From Methylomonas sp. ZR1 (GTDB lineage Bacteria; Pseudomonadota; Gammaproteobacteria; Methylococcales; Methylomonadaceae), in NCBI RefSeq assembly GCF_013141865.1, contig NZ_RCST01000001.1:310001-374000 (forward strand): a stretch of 64,000 nt of DNA, in the 5' to 3' direction. The position numbers and the translations under genes were made by a program. Shown here piece by piece: positions 53,034 through 63,265 of this stretch (the stretch's first letter is position 1; each line of letters opens with the position of its first letter). The notes beneath the pieces were generated by a model. It did not search any database. It was not told where the DNA came from and was given only the letters and a program-made list of their open reading frames with translations.

Positions 53034-55622
53034 ATGGAAGAGCATTACAAGCCGTCGGAAATAGAGCAAAAAGTACAGGCCGACTGGGAAAAATCCGGGG
53101 TGTTTACTGCTTCTGAAGACACCGGCAAAGAAAAATACTATTGCCTGTCGATGTTTCCTTATCCCAGCGGCAAGCTGCACATGGGCCACGTCCGCAACTA
53201 CACGATAGGCGACGTGATCAGCCGTTTTCAAAGGATGCAGGGCAAGCATGTGTTGCAACCGATGGGGTGGGACGCCTTTGGTTTGCCGGCCGAGAATGCG
53301 GCTATGCAAAACAAGGTGCACCCGGCCGACTGGACCTATTCGAATATCGATTACATGCGTGACCAGTTGAAACGGCTGGGTTTTGGTTACGACTGGAGCC
53401 GCGAACTGGCGACTTGCGATCCGAGTTATTACCGTTGGGAACAATGGTTTTTCATCCGCTTGCTGGAAAAAGGTCTGGTTTATAAAAAAACCGCGCCGGT
53501 CAACTGGTGTCCGCACGACCAAACCGTGCTGGCCAACGAACAAGTCATCGACGGCTGCTGCTGGCGCTGCGATACCTTGGTCGAGAAAAAGGAAATCTCG
53601 CAGTGGTTTTTAAAAATCACCGCCTATGCCGACGAGCTGCTGACCTCGCTGGATAAACTGCCCGGCTGGCCGGAGCAGGTCCGTACCATGCAAGCCAACT
53701 GGATCGGCCGTTCCGAAGGCGTGGAGATGGATTTTGCCGTCGATGGTTTTGACGCGCCGATTCGTATCTATACCACCCGCCCCGACACCGTGATGGGTGT
53801 GACCTATGTCGCCGTCGCTGCCGAACATCCCTTGGCCTTGAAAGCTGCCCAAGCCAATGCCGACATCGCAGCATTCATCGAATCCTGCAAGCAGATGGAA
53901 ACTTCCGAAGCGGCGATGGAAACCATGGAAAAACGTGGTATCGCTTCCGGTTTCCACGCCATTCATCCTTTGACCGGGGAATCCGTACCGGTGTGGATCG
54001 CCAACTTCGTATTGATGAGTTACGGCACGGGCGCGGTCATGTCGGTTCCTGCACACGATCAGCGCGATTACGAATTCGCTAAGCGATATGGCATTGCCAT
54101 CAAGGAAGTGATTGCCGCCGCGGATGGCTATGACGACAGCGTTGCGGAAAAAGCTTTTACCGATAAAGGCGTATTGAAAAACTCAGGCGAATTTGACGGC
54201 TTGAATTTCAAGCAAGCCTTCGACGCGATCGCCACTAAACTAGCCGGTATCGGCAAGGGCGAACGCAAAACCAACTTTAGATTGCGCGATTGGGGCGTAT
54301 CTCGTCAGCGTTATTGGGGCGCGCCGATTCCGGTGATTTATTGCGACGACTGTGGCACAGTGCCGGTGCCCGACGAGCAATTGCCGGTGACCTTGCCGCG
54401 CGATGTGGTGCTGGACGGCTCGCAATCGCCGCTGGCTGCACATCCAAGCTTCCCGCATACCACTTGTCCAAAATGCGGCAAACCGGCGCGGCGCGAGACT
54501 GATACCTTCGACACCTTCATGGAATCATCCTGGTATTTCGCCCGTTACGCCAGCCAGGATTGCGACACTGCGATGCTGGATCAGTGCGCCAATTACTGGT
54601 TGCCGGTCGATCATTATATCGGCGGCATCGAGCACGCAATCTTGCATTTGCTGTATGCGCGTTTTTTCACCAAATTGTTGCGCGACGAAGGCTTAGTGGC
54701 CTGCGACGAGCCGTTCAAGAACTTGTTGACGCAAGGTATGGTGATTGCCGAAACCTTCTATCAAATCGACGATCACGGCCACAAGCGCTATTTCAATCTG
54801 ACCCAAATCGATGTCGAACGCGATGTCAAAGGCAAAATCATAGGCGCCAAATTGCTGGAAGACGGTTCGCCGGTCACCGTCGGCGCCGTGGAGAAGATGT
54901 CGAAGTCGAAAAACAATGGCGTTGATCCGCAGGTCTTGATTGATAAATACGGCGCGGATACGGTGCGTTTGTACACTATGTTTACCTCGCCGCCCGACCA
55001 GTCGCTGGAATGGAACGATGCCGGCGTGGAAGGGGCTTTCCGCTTCCTGAAACGTTTGTGGCGGCAAGTCTATTTGCATGTCGAAGCCGGATTGCCTCAG
55101 CAAGCGCTGGACAAGGCGGCCTTGAGCGATGATCAAAAAGTGTTGCGCCGCCAGCTGCATCAGGCGTTGCAAAAAGTCAGCGACGACATGGCCCGTCGCC
55201 ATACCTTTAATACCGCGATTGCGGCCAACATGGAGCTGGTCAACGCGCTGAATAAATTCGAAGACGATAGTGCCAATGGCAGGGCAATCCGTCAGGAAGT
55301 GCTGGAAGCCATCGTCTTGATGCTGGCGCCGATTATTCCGCACGCGGCTCAAGCGTTGTGGAATGAGTTGGGGCATAACGATGACATCGTGCTTGCCGCT
55401 TGGCCACTGATCGACGAAGCCGCCTTGCAGCAGGACGCCATCGAGATGGTCGTGCAAGTAAACGGTAAACTGCGCGGTAAATTATCCGTTGCGGCGACGG
55501 CCTCCAAGGAGCAGGTCGAAGCCTTGGCCTTGGCCGACGACAATGTGCAGCGTTATCTGGAAGGTAAGCCGGTGAAAAAGCTGATTGTCGTACCGCAGAA
55601 ACTGGTGAATATCGTTGTTTAA
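53034..55622 (+). CDS. leuS: Leucyl-tRNA synthetase
   Basis: 862 residues, full length. The HIGH variant lies in [14 protein letters not shown] (about residues 43-56). The editing domain has [20 protein letters not shown], and the KMSKS loop reads [13 protein letters not shown] (about residue 621). It charges tRNA-Leu. It is the first gene of leuS-lptE-holA. Confidence 0.98.
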   Translation: MEEHYKPSEIEQKVQADWEKSGVFTASEDTGKEKYYCLSMFPYPSGKLHMGHVRNYTIGDVISRFQRMQGKHVLQPMGWDAFGLPAENAAMQNKVHPADWTYSNIDYMRDQLKRLGFGYDWSRELATCDPSYYRWEQWFFIRLLEKGLVYKKTAPVNWCPHDQTVLANEQVIDGCCWRCDTLVEKKEISQWFLKITAYADELLTSLDKLPGWPEQVRTMQANWIGRSEGVEMDFAVDGFDAPIRIYTTRPDTVMGVTYVAVAAEHPLALKAAQANADIAAFIESCKQMETSEAAMETMEKRGIASGFHAIHPLTGESVPVWIANFVLMSYGTGAVMSVPAHDQRDYEFAKRYGIAIKEVIAAADGYDDSVAEKAFTDKGVLKNSGEFDGLNFKQAFDAIATKLAGIGKGERKTNFRLRDWGVSRQRYWGAPIPVIYCDDCGTVPVPDEQLPVTLPRDVVLDGSQSPLAAHPSFPHTTCPKCGKPARRETDTFDTFMESSWYFARYASQDCDTAMLDQCANYWLPVDHYIGGIEHAILHLLYARFFTKLLRDEGLVACDEPFKNLLTQGMVIAETFYQIDDHGHKRYFNLTQIDVERDVKGKIIGAKLLEDGSPVTVGAVEKMSKSKNNGVDPQVLIDKYGADTVRLYTMFTSPPDQSLEWNDAGVEGAFRFLKRLWRQVYLHVEAGLPQQALDKAALSDDQKVLRRQLHQALQKVSDDMARRHTFNTAIAANMELVNALNKFEDDSANGRAIRQEVLEAIVLMLAPIIPHAAQALWNELGHNDDIVLAAWPLIDEAALQQDAIEMVVQVNGKLRGKLSVAATASKEQVEALALADDNVQRYLEGKPVKKLIVVPQKLVNIVV

Positions 55623-55644
55623 ACACTGGGTTTTCGAGAAGCAG

Positions 55645-56148
55645 ATGATGAATCACTTGAGCCGAATGGTTTTGTTTGGAACTTTGGCGCTGCTGCTTGG
55701 CTGCGGATACCATCTGCGCGGTTCGATAGAGATGCCGGAAGTGCTGAAAAACATGTATGTGTTTGGTGCGTCCGTGCCTTTACAGGGTGAACTGCAATCC
55801 ATCATGAAAGCCTCGAAAGGTAAAATAGTGGGTTCTCCCAATGATGCCGGCGTGGTGGTCAAGGTGCTTAGGGAAGACATGCGTAACCGGGTACTGACCA
55901 TCGGTTCAACCGGTAAATCCAGTGAGTCCGAGCTGGAATATTATCTGCGCTTTCAATTTTTCGACAGCAAGGAAAATGCGCTGATGGACGAGCAAGTGAT
56001 CGAAATTTCCCGGGAGTTTTTCAACGACCAAACGGCGGTACTGGCGAAAGGCAACGAAGAACAATTGATTCGCAACGAAATCTATAAACAAGTGGCGCGG
56101 ATGATATTGGCCAGAGCCAGGATAGCCGTCGATACGCAGAAAAAATAA
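55645..56148 (+). CDS. lptE: LPS-assembly lipoprotein LptE
   Basis: 167 residues. A lipoprotein signal with lipobox LLLGC and the LptE start GYHLRGSIEMPEVL (about residues 21-34) are clear. It helps LptD insert LPS in the outer membrane. It lies 22 bp after leuS and 2 bp before holA, the conserved order. Confidence 0.94.
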   Translation: MMNHLSRMVLFGTLALLLGCGYHLRGSIEMPEVLKNMYVFGASVPLQGELQSIMKASKGKIVGSPNDAGVVVKVLREDMRNRVLTIGSTGKSSESELEYYLRFQFFDSKENALMDEQVIEISREFFNDQTAVLAKGNEEQLIRNEIYKQVARMILARARIAVDTQKK

Positions 56149-56150
56149 GT

Positions 56151-57164
56151 ATGCGTCTGAAGCTTGACCAGTTAAACGCCGCCTTGCAAAAAGAGCTGGC
56201 GCCGGTTTATCTGGTGAGCGGTGATGAGCCTTTACAGCTTGGTGAAGCGGCCGACGACATTCGGCGTGCGGCTCGCACTGCAGGCTATGCCACCCGCGAA
56301 GTGATTGCCATCGATACCGGTAACGAGTGGCCGCAATTGACGCTCGAAGCCGAATCCCTTTCTATCTTTTCCGACAAAAAACTCATCGATTTACGTATGC
56401 CTTCCGGTAAGCCTGGGTTAGAAGGCGGCAAAGCCCTAAGCGCGTATTGTCAGCGTCCGCCCGAAGATACCGTATTGCTGATCACGTCCGGCAAACTGGA
56501 TAGTGCGGCGCAGAAGTCGCAATGGTTTCAGACCTTGGATAAAATTGCGACCACCGTGCAGGTCTGGCCATTACAAGGGCCGGAGTTGTTGCACTGGTTG
56601 CAGCGCCGCGCGGAACGTAAGGGCATGCATCTTGACGCGGAGGCGTTGAAAAGCCTGGCCGTGCGAGTCGAAGGCAACTTGCTGGCCGCGGCTCAGGAGC
56701 TTGAAAAACTATATATCTTGCACGGGGCTAACCGTATCAACAAAGCCATGGTTGAGGGCGATGTGGCTGACAGCGCTAGGTTCGACGTGTTTAAGTTGAT
56801 GGATGCTTTGTTGGCGGGCAAGGTGAATCGATCCGTTAAAATTCTTGCCGGGCTCAAAGCGGAAGGCGTCGCAGCGCCGGTGGTGTTGTGGGCTATCAGC
56901 CGCGAAGCCCGAACCCTGGTTAGTATCAAAACTGAATTGAAACGCGGCAGTAACCCAGACGTTCTCTACAAAAAATATCAGATATGGGATAAGCGAAAGC
57001 AGTTGGTGCATGAGGCCTTGCAGCGGTTGAAGAGCAAGGAACTACAGGGTATTTTGCAAGCCAGCGCCAACGTGGATTGCCAAATCAAAGGCCAGATTAA
57101 CGGCGACGAATGGGAGGGCTTGTTTAGGATTTGTTTGTTGTTTTCGAAAGGATTACAGCTTTAG
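56151..57164 (+). CDS. holA: DNA polymerase III subunit delta
   Basis: 337 residues. The N-terminus APVYLVSGDEPLQLGEA, then DKKLIDLRMPSGKPG and ARFDVFKLMDALLAGK, are delta-subunit hallmarks. HolA opens the beta clamp within the clamp loader. It is the last gene of the leuS operon and ends before a long hairpin. Confidence 0.96.
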   Translation: MRLKLDQLNAALQKELAPVYLVSGDEPLQLGEAADDIRRAARTAGYATREVIAIDTGNEWPQLTLEAESLSIFSDKKLIDLRMPSGKPGLEGGKALSAYCQRPPEDTVLLITSGKLDSAAQKSQWFQTLDKIATTVQVWPLQGPELLHWLQRRAERKGMHLDAEALKSLAVRVEGNLLAAAQELEKLYILHGANRINKAMVEGDVADSARFDVFKLMDALLAGKVNRSVKILAGLKAEGVAAPVVLWAISREARTLVSIKTELKRGSNPDVLYKKYQIWDKRKQLVHEALQRLKSKELQGILQASANVDCQIKGQINGDEWEGLFRICLLFSKGLQL

Positions 57165-57179
57165 AATCCGGTCCAGAAT

Positions 57180-57223
57180 GACTTCGTCGCCCCAGCCGCT
57201 ATCATGGCTTGGGCGACGAAGTC
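57180..57223. terminator. Long hairpin between convergent holA and PEP-CTERM gene
   Basis: GACTTCGTCGCCC (57180-57192) pairs with GGGCGACGAAGTC (57211-57223); the stem goes on for four more pairs (AGCC/GGCT) after one mismatch, with an 8-nt loop. No T-tract follows. It is probably a shared bidirectional terminator. Confidence 0.6.
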
Positions 57224-57244
57224 GAAATGCTTTAGATTTAGAGC

Positions 57245-58057
57245 TTAAGCAGCGAAATTTTTACGTTTGCCGGCAGTCATTAAGCCGATCAGACCAGTGC
57301 CAAATAGCCACGCAGCAGCAGGTACCGGTACGGATGTCAATTGGATAGAGCCATCTACGGCAGCAAGTACCCCAGTGTTTGTGTTTTGGCCCAAAACGCT
57401 ATTGATTCCCGACAGTAAAGATGAATTGTTCAAGTTTATCGAAAAAACTGAATGGCCGCCGGTTATGCCAGGGGCGTAGACGTTGGAGTCGTAACTACCA
57501 AAAATACCGGAAAAATTTAAATCCAACTGCTCGGCGCCTATGCCTGCTGGCGATATGACCCCGGAACCGCCGGTTACGGTGCCGGATAAAATGGCAGCAC
57601 CGTTATTGAAGCCGCTATCGCCCGTAAAGCTGTAATCGGGTGTGGTGTCAAAATACAGGTTGACAGCTCCGCCAGTGAAGCTGAAGGACTGGAAACCGGA
57701 GAAATTACTGTAGCTGCCATTTAGGGTTGCAGCCACAGTCAATTCAAAACCCGAGCCCGCGCCGGAGATATTCAATTCCGGAACGTTGATGCCGGCGTTG
57801 TTCAGGAAGTGTCCATCCACCATAGTTTGGAAATAAGCAGTAAAGGTGGATGCGCTGGTAAATTGCACCAAGGTAACGCCTGAGCCGAAATCGTAAGTGT
57901 CAAACGGACCTACTATCGCTTCGTCGCCAGTGGCACCAGGTGCGGCCGTATAATTTGCCGTTCCGGCCCATGTGCTAGCCATTGAAACAGGAGTTACCAC
58001 GCTTAATCCCGCGGCCAGAAGCAGGGTCTGTTTTAATCGATTTGTGAAAATATTCAT
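57245..58057 (-). CDS. PEP-CTERM protein of the VPxPA type
   Basis: 270 residues with a signal peptide (residues 1-27, ending SMA). The body is Gly/Ser/Thr/Asn-rich and beta-rich. The tail VPVPAAAWLFGTGLIGL with basic GKRKNFAA is the VPLPA/VPxPAAAWL variant of the PEP-CTERM exosortase signal. A GAGGTGG ribosome site precedes ATG. It is monocistronic with no enzymatic motif. Confidence 0.9.
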   Translation of the reverse strand: MNIFTNRLKQTLLLAAGLSVVTPVSMASTWAGTANYTAAPGATGDEAIVGPFDTYDFGSGVTLVQFTSASTFTAYFQTMVDGHFLNNAGINVPELNISGAGSGFELTVAATLNGSYSNFSGFQSFSFTGGAVNLYFDTTPDYSFTGDSGFNNGAAILSGTVTGGSGVISPAGIGAEQLDLNFSGIFGSYDSNVYAPGITGGHSVFSINLNNSSLLSGINSVLGQNTNTGVLAAVDGSIQLTSVPVPAAAWLFGTGLIGLMTAGKRKNFAA

Positions 58058-58245
58058 GTTTGTACCACCTCAAAAAATAAAAAACACCTTCCCCCGGGAA
58101 AAGTATATACCTGTTTTTGGTAGTCAATTCAAATAACGATTCTATTACAGGGAGGGGCTTCAGCGAATGATTTTAGAATCCGTCACAATAGCCCGGATCA
58201 TTTTTTTCATGCAAAGTAAACCCCTTATCCTACAGGAAACCCTTG

Positions 58246-59196
58246 ATGCCCGCTTGGTACGCAGATAATTCCCAATCGATAGGCCGGACGCCTTTAGTAC
58301 GGATCAATCATATTAGCCAAGGATTGAACGCGACCTTGCTGGTGAAAATTGAAGGCCGTAATCCGTCTTATTCGGTGAAATGTCGGGTCGGTGCGGCGAT
58401 GGTCTGGGCTGCGGAGCGTCAAGGCCTATTAACGCCGGGCAAGACTTTACTGGAAGCCACCAGCGGTAATTCCGGTATTGCGTTGGCTGCGGTGGCCGCC
58501 GCGCGTGGCATCCCTATCACATTGACGATGCCGGACAATATGAGCCAGGAGCGCCGCACGTTGTTGTTGGCGTATGGCGCGAACCTGCGGCTGACCGATG
58601 GCGCGCTCGGTATGCGCGCGGCGGTGGAGCAGGCCGAGGCGATTGCCGCAGCCGACCCTGAGCATTATCTATTGCTGGAACAGTTTAAAAACCCGGCCAA
58701 TCCGGCGATACACGAACAAACCACCGGCCCCGAAATTTGGCGCGATAGCGGCGGTCAGGTCGATATATTCGTAGCCGGCGTCGGCACCGGCGGTACGATT
58801 ACCGGTGTGTCGCGCTATCTGAAAAACCATTGTGGTCAGCCGGTGCTCAGCGTCGCGGTCGAACCGGCCGGCAGCCCGGTATTGAGCCAGACTCGCGCCG
58901 GTCTGCCCCTGCAAGCCGCCGCGCATCGGATTCAAGGCATAGGCGCCGGCTTCGTGCCGCAAAATTTGGACTTGTCTTTGATAGACCTGATCGAGCCGGT
59001 GGACGACGACGAAGCCATCGCCTACGCACGACGCCTTGCCAAGGAAGAAGGGATTATGGCCGGTATTTCCAGCGGTGCGGCGCTTGCGGTTGCGGTGCGT
59101 CTGGCCAAGCGTCCGGAACATGCCGGTAAGGTCATTGTGGCCGTGCTGCCGGATTCCGGCGAGCGCTATTTGAGTTCGGCTTTGTTCGGTGAATAA
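58246..59196 (+). CDS. cysK: Cysteine synthase A
   Basis: 316 residues from ATG with AGGA upstream. The PLP lysine lies in [13 protein letters not shown], the substrate loop is TSGNSGIA, the phosphate-binding loop is [10 protein letters not shown], and the C-terminal motif is PDSGERYLS. Sequence pattern and length fit CysK rather than CysM. It makes cysteine from O-acetylserine and sulfide. Two YeeE-type membrane genes follow on the same strand after 138 bp. Confidence 0.95.
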   Translation: MPAWYADNSQSIGRTPLVRINHISQGLNATLLVKIEGRNPSYSVKCRVGAAMVWAAERQGLLTPGKTLLEATSGNSGIALAAVAAARGIPITLTMPDNMSQERRTLLLAYGANLRLTDGALGMRAAVEQAEAIAAADPEHYLLLEQFKNPANPAIHEQTTGPEIWRDSGGQVDIFVAGVGTGGTITGVSRYLKNHCGQPVLSVAVEPAGSPVLSQTRAGLPLQAAAHRIQGIGAGFVPQNLDLSLIDLIEPVDDDEAIAYARRLAKEEGIMAGISSGAALAVAVRLAKRPEHAGKVIVAVLPDSGERYLSSALFGE

Positions 59197-59334
59197 ACGG
59201 CCGGCAACGGATGGGAAAAGTCGGTAATTTACAAAAAGCAGGAGCTGCTGGGGGTTAACGCGGCAATAGTCCGGTAAACCTGGCTTGAAAGTCAGGATTC
59301 TGATTCAATAACTGATTTTTGGCAAAACCTATAC

Positions 59335-59751
59335 ATGAATTATTTGACGATATTATCCGCACTGGCTGGTGGAACGATGATAGGGCTATCGGCGGCCTTC
59401 CTGTTGTTTACCCATAAACATACCGCCGGGATTTCCGGCATCGCGGCTGGCCTGTTACTACCTTGGCGCGCGGGCGGCGCATGGCGGTTTTGGTTTCTGG
59501 CCGGCTTGTTGGCCAGCGCGCCGCTGTATCGCCTGAGCGGTGCCAGCATTGCGCTGAATTTGGATGCTTCTCCTGTCTTGCTGGCCGTTGCCGGCCTGTT
59601 GGTCGGTTACGGTACCCGGCTGGGCGGCGGTTGCACCAGCGGCCATGGGGTTTGCGGCATAGCGCGCTTGTCCGTGCGTTCCATCGTGGCGACGCTGACC
59701 TTCATGCTGACTGCCGGTATCACGGTATTTATCGTTCGTCACTTGCTCTAA
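59335..59751 (+). CDS. YeeE/YedE family membrane protein, first half
   Basis: 138 residues with four spans. The signature [23 protein letters not shown], written here as [12 protein letters not shown], holds the conserved Cys pair used in thiosulfate or sulfur-species transport by the TsuA/YeeE family. It acts with the next gene as a split transporter. Its position next to cysK supports sulfur uptake. Confidence 0.88.
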   Translation: MNYLTILSALAGGTMIGLSAAFLLFTHKHTAGISGIAAGLLLPWRAGGAWRFWFLAGLLASAPLYRLSGASIALNLDASPVLLAVAGLLVGYGTRLGGGCTSGHGVCGIARLSVRSIVATLTFMLTAGITVFIVRHLL

Positions 59752-59764
59752 ACCGGAATCCGCT

Positions 59765-60181
59765 ATGAAAAATACCGTTTATTTATTCGCATACGGCCTG
59801 TTGTTTGGGCTGGGCTTGATTGTCGCCGGCATGAGCAATCCGGCCAAAGTTTTGGCTTTTCTGGATGTGGCCGGAGCGTGGGATCCGAGTTTGGCCTTGG
59901 TAATGGCTAGTGCCTTGCTGACGCTGGGGCTAGCGCGCTATTTGATGCATCGCAATAACGACGCAGCCGATCGCGAGCAAGAGCCTTCCGCTGTTGTACC
60001 GGCGGGTGTTGATGCCAGACTAATTGTTGGTGCGGCGATATTCGGCGTCGGTTGGGGCTTGTCCGGTTTTTGTCCGGGGCCGGCTTTGTTAGGACTAACT
60101 GCCGGCGTGTTGGGTAATTATGCTTTTGTTATGGCGATGTTTACCGGATTTTGGCTATTTCGCTTGTTGCATCAACGCTAA
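59765..60181 (+). CDS. YeeE/YedE family membrane protein, second half
   Basis: 138 residues with about four spans. GLIVAGMSNPAKVLAFLD at the N-terminus and GWGLSGFCPGPALLGL near residue 105, with a conserved Cys, match the DUF6691/YeeE second-half family. It follows its partner by 13 bp. Confidence 0.88.
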   Translation: MKNTVYLFAYGLLFGLGLIVAGMSNPAKVLAFLDVAGAWDPSLALVMASALLTLGLARYLMHRNNDAADREQEPSAVVPAGVDARLIVGAAIFGVGWGLSGFCPGPALLGLTAGVLGNYAFVMAMFTGFWLFRLLHQR

Positions 60182-60205
60182 GAAACTATTCCGATAAGGC
60201 AGGGG

Positions 60206-61564
60206 TTAAGCCGTTAAGGTTGATGCCAATTTCGCGTTAGCCGGGTCCACCGGCCAATCGGCCGCATCCACCGAATCCAAGGGCAAATTGCGGAGTTCAG
60301 CCTGCCACTTGCGGATAAACTTGCCGTCTGGATCATACAGTCGGGTTTGTTTCTCCAGATCAAAATGCCGCTGGCCGCGTGGGTCGGCGCCCACCCCGGC
60401 TAGGTATTGCCAATTTCCCCAGTTGCTGGCCACGTCGTAATCCAGCAACTGCTGTTCGAAATAAGCCGCGCCAAATCGCCAGTCCACCGCCAATTCATTG
60501 ACCAAACAACTGGCGACGATTTGCCGGCCGCGATTGGACATATAACCGGTGGCGTTGAGTTGTTTCATGCAGGCGTTTACTAATGGATAGGGCGTGTAAC
60601 CGTTACACCATTTTTGAAAGCGTTCCGAATAAAAGCAGGTTAAAGGTTTGCGTGGTTTGATACCGCGAAACGCAAACAGCCGCTTGCCGTGCTGGTGGGC
60701 GTACCATTGAAAATACTCTCGCCAGAGTAATTCAAAATACAGCCAATAGGTCGATTCATTCGCGCCATTCTCTGCTTCGTAGCGTTGTAAACTGGAATAG
60801 ATTTTTCGTACCGACAGATTGCCATGGGCAAGCCAAGGCGAAAACTTACTGGAATTTTCCCAGCCGTCCAGTTCGTTACGCAGGTCCTTGTAACGGCTGG
60901 GGTAGTTGCTAAGGAAATACGCTTTAAGTTGTTTTTTGCCGCCTGATTCGCCGCCATGAAACGCCATATCAGGATCAAGCGCCGAAGAGGCCGGTAAATA
61001 CACCGGAAAATTCAATAACCAATCCGATTTTGATTCTGGGCTGGGCGGCAGAGCATCGGGCGGCGGTAAGGGATGATCGACCGGCAACCGCGCGACGCTA
61101 TCCTTGAATGGGGTGAAGGCCTGCGGCAATTGGGCAAACGGCAAATCCTTCAGGTTGAGCAGTGTTTGCGTGTCGGATTCGACAAAACGCAGGCCCGGCA
61201 AAAGCCTTTTCAATGCCTGCCATTGTTGCCGCTCCTGAAAACCAGCATGGCGGCTGCGATAAATCACCGATACGCCATGCTTGGCGACTAGCGTGCTGAT
61301 GGCCGCGACCGGCGCGTCGTAACAAACCAGTAAGTGTTGCCCGACTTGCTGGAGATTTCTATCCAGATCCTGCAAGGCTTCTTTTAAAAACCGCCAACGC
61401 TGTGCCGACAAATTAGCCATCCCGTATGGATTGGGCGCCAACCAGGCAGGGTCCAGACAATATACGCAAAGTAACTGGTCGACGACCGCGCTGGCTTGTT
61501 GCAGGTTGGCGTTATCATGCACCCGCAAATCGTTGCCGAACCAGTAAAGTCCAATTCTGCGCAT
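60206..61564 (-). CDS. Cryptochrome/photolyase, CRY-DASH type
   Basis: 452 residues. The N-terminal antenna-binding domain begins RIGLYWFGNDLRVHDN. The FAD-binding C-terminal half has GGESGGKKQLKAYF, WREYFQWYAHQHG, TGYMSNRGRQIVASCL and GNWQYLAGVGADPRGQRHF, which are CRY-DASH features. It repairs cyclobutane dimers, chiefly in single-stranded DNA, and may sense light. It lies 61 bp downstream of the peroxidase gene on the same strand. Confidence 0.9.
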   Translation of the reverse strand: MRRIGLYWFGNDLRVHDNANLQQASAVVDQLLCVYCLDPAWLAPNPYGMANLSAQRWRFLKEALQDLDRNLQQVGQHLLVCYDAPVAAISTLVAKHGVSVIYRSRHAGFQERQQWQALKRLLPGLRFVESDTQTLLNLKDLPFAQLPQAFTPFKDSVARLPVDHPLPPPDALPPSPESKSDWLLNFPVYLPASSALDPDMAFHGGESGGKKQLKAYFLSNYPSRYKDLRNELDGWENSSKFSPWLAHGNLSVRKIYSSLQRYEAENGANESTYWLYFELLWREYFQWYAHQHGKRLFAFRGIKPRKPLTCFYSERFQKWCNGYTPYPLVNACMKQLNATGYMSNRGRQIVASCLVNELAVDWRFGAAYFEQQLLDYDVASNWGNWQYLAGVGADPRGQRHFDLEKQTRLYDPDGKFIRKWQAELRNLPLDSVDAADWPVDPANAKLASTLTA

Positions 61565-61625
61565 TGCCGTCTCGTCCTGATAAAAAATGCCGGCATGCCG
61601 CCGGTGGTAGTTGAGGTCTACATCA

Positions 61626-62171
61626 CTATTTGGCTGAGAGCAAGGCGCTGATCTTCGAATCCAGCTGTTCCGGCGTCACATCACTGGGAAAGGCCGCTAC
61701 GCTGTGGCCGCTGCGGTCGATCAAATATTTATGAAAATTCCAAGCCGGCGCCTGACCGGTGGCGTTGCTTAATTTTTGGAAAAAGCCGTTCGCCGCCACG
61801 CCTTTCACCTGACTTTTCTCCAGCATAGGGAACGTGACGCCGTAATTGATGTAGCAGACGTTGGCGGTTTTTTCCGCTTCCGCGAACTCCTGATTAAAAT
61901 CGTTGGAAGGGAAACCGACCACCACCAAGCCCTGATCCTTATATTTTTGATACAAGGCTTCCAGACCCTTGAATTGCGGGGTGTAGCCGCAGTTGCTGGC
62001 GGTGTTGACGGCTAGGATCACCTTGCCTTGAAACGCCTGGCAAAAATCGATTTGCTCGCTGGAGCGAAGCTTAGTCATCTTGTAATTCAGCAATTCCGGG
62101 CAAGGCTCGGCTCCGGCTACCGATACCGAGCAAGCCCATAAGTTAGCGATTAAAAAGGCGGTTTTCATCAT
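61626..62171 (-). CDS. Glutathione peroxidase family protein, exported
   Basis: 181 residues from the ATG behind GGAGGG. A signal peptide (ending SVAGA) places it in the periplasm. The active-site Cys (not selenocysteine) lies in NTASNCGYTPQ, with the Gln/Asn of FPSNDFNQEF and the Trp of PAWNFHKYLI completing the tetrad. It probably uses thioredoxin-like donors. Confidence 0.9.
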   Translation of the reverse strand: MMKTAFLIANLWACSVSVAGAEPCPELLNYKMTKLRSSEQIDFCQAFQGKVILAVNTASNCGYTPQFKGLEALYQKYKDQGLVVVGFPSNDFNQEFAEAEKTANVCYINYGVTFPMLEKSQVKGVAANGFFQKLSNATGQAPAWNFHKYLIDRSGHSVAAFPSDVTPEQLDSKISALLSAK

Positions 62172-62242
62172 TTTCCCTCCTGATCCATTATCCTGGAGCA
62201 TACCAGTGCTGGCTAAAAGTCAACCTTGGCTTAGTCCTACCT

Positions 62243-62860
62243 TCAATGCGTATGCAGCATGCCTTGCTTGACAATAAAGTCAGCGACCGCATCCAAGCCA
62301 TTGCCGGTTTTGATGTTGGTAAATACGAACGGCCGCTCGCCGCGCATCTTTTTCGCGTCGCGGTCCATCACTTCCAGCGAGGCGCCGACATACGGCGCCA
62401 GATCGATTTTGTTAATGACCAGCAAATCCGAACGGGTGATGCCGGGGCCGCCCTTGCGCGGAATCTTGTCGCCGGCGGAGACATCGATCACGTAAATGGT
62501 CAGATCGGCCAATTCCGGGCTGAAGGTGGCGCTGAGATTGTCGCCGCCGCTTTCCACCATCACGAAATCCAGCTCAGGCCAGCGCTCGATCAAATCATCA
62601 ACCGCAGCCAAGTTCATCGAGGCATCTTCGCGGATGGCGGTATGCGGGCAGCCGCCGGTTTCCACGCCCAGAATCCGTTCTTCCGGCAACGCCTGACTGC
62701 GAATCAAAAACTGCTGGTCCTCGCGGGTGTAAATATCGTTGGTGACCACGCCGATTTGGTAATCGTCGCGCATCCTCTTGCACAAGGCATCCACCAGCGC
62801 TGTCTTGCCGGAGCCGACCGGGCCGCCGATGCCTACTCTTAAAATTTGTTTGTCGTTCAT
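62243..62860 (-). CDS. ureG: Urease accessory GTPase UreG
   Basis: 205 residues. P-loop [15 protein letters not shown], metal-binding [10 protein letters not shown] (CPH motif), [19 protein letters not shown] and NKIDLAP are all present. UreG delivers nickel to urease with UreD, UreE and UreF. The gene ends the accessory run and is separated from ureF by an unusual 405-bp insertion. Confidence 0.97.
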   Translation of the reverse strand: MNDKQILRVGIGGPVGSGKTALVDALCKRMRDDYQIGVVTNDIYTREDQQFLIRSQALPEERILGVETGGCPHTAIREDASMNLAAVDDLIERWPELDFVMVESGGDNLSATFSPELADLTIYVIDVSAGDKIPRKGGPGITRSDLLVINKIDLAPYVGASLEVMDRDAKKMRGERPFVFTNIKTGNGLDAVADFIVKQGMLHTH

Positions 62861-62922
62861 GGCTTTCCTCTCAAATATTAATAAAATCTACTTTTTTAGA
62901 ATTAAGTTAATTGGCGCATTCA

Positions 62923-63114
62923 TCAGAACCATGTGATGACCCATCCTGATTCCTGGAAATATTGGTCAAGCGTGTTTTTGTCTTTAACCCAATTGTCAAA
63001 GCCATTCTTCAATTCAGGTGAACTCGAGGTGACAATTATGAAACCACCTGTGTTTTGACTATCGTCAATAATCTTGATGAACGCACCAGTTTCATCGCCA
63101 GATTCAATCTTGCC
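62923..63114 (-). pseudogene. Orphan C-terminal coding fragment between ureG and ureF
   Basis: A 63-codon frame opens after an in-frame TGA with no start codon. It reads GKIESGDETGAFIKIIDD, then GGFIIVTSSSPELKNGFDNW and ends ESGWVITWF. The composition looks like real protein, and AT content is higher than the ure genes. It is the tail of an unidentified protein, perhaps an immunity-like protein by size and acidity (a guess). It has no place in a normal ure operon. Confidence 0.5.
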
Positions 63115-63155
63115 TCACGTTCCAGTTTTTATGTTCATAACAAAGCAGTGAGTAG

Positions 63156-63182
63156 GTCAGGGTACGCATAGCGCTCCCTGAC
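63156..63182. repeat. REP-like hairpin between ureG and ureF
   Basis: GTCAGGG (63156-63162) pairs with CCCTGAC (63176-63182) around TACGCATAGCGCT. It lies beside the orphan fragment within the ure operon gap. Confidence 0.5.
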
Positions 63183-63265
63183 AATTGCGGAATATTTTTA
63201 ATGTCACGTAACTGGTCTCGCGGCAAATGTGACCTAGGTAATCGTTAAATCGAGCAGCGGGAGTT

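Noticed and set aside
54693..55457. 254-codon open frame antisense to leuS
   Set aside because: It is His/Gln-rich, as expected from the complement of a GC-biased gene, and lies fully within leuS.
62246..62842. 198-codon plus-strand open frame over ureG
   Set aside because: It is the mirror of the conserved ureG coding sequence and lacks a ribosome site.
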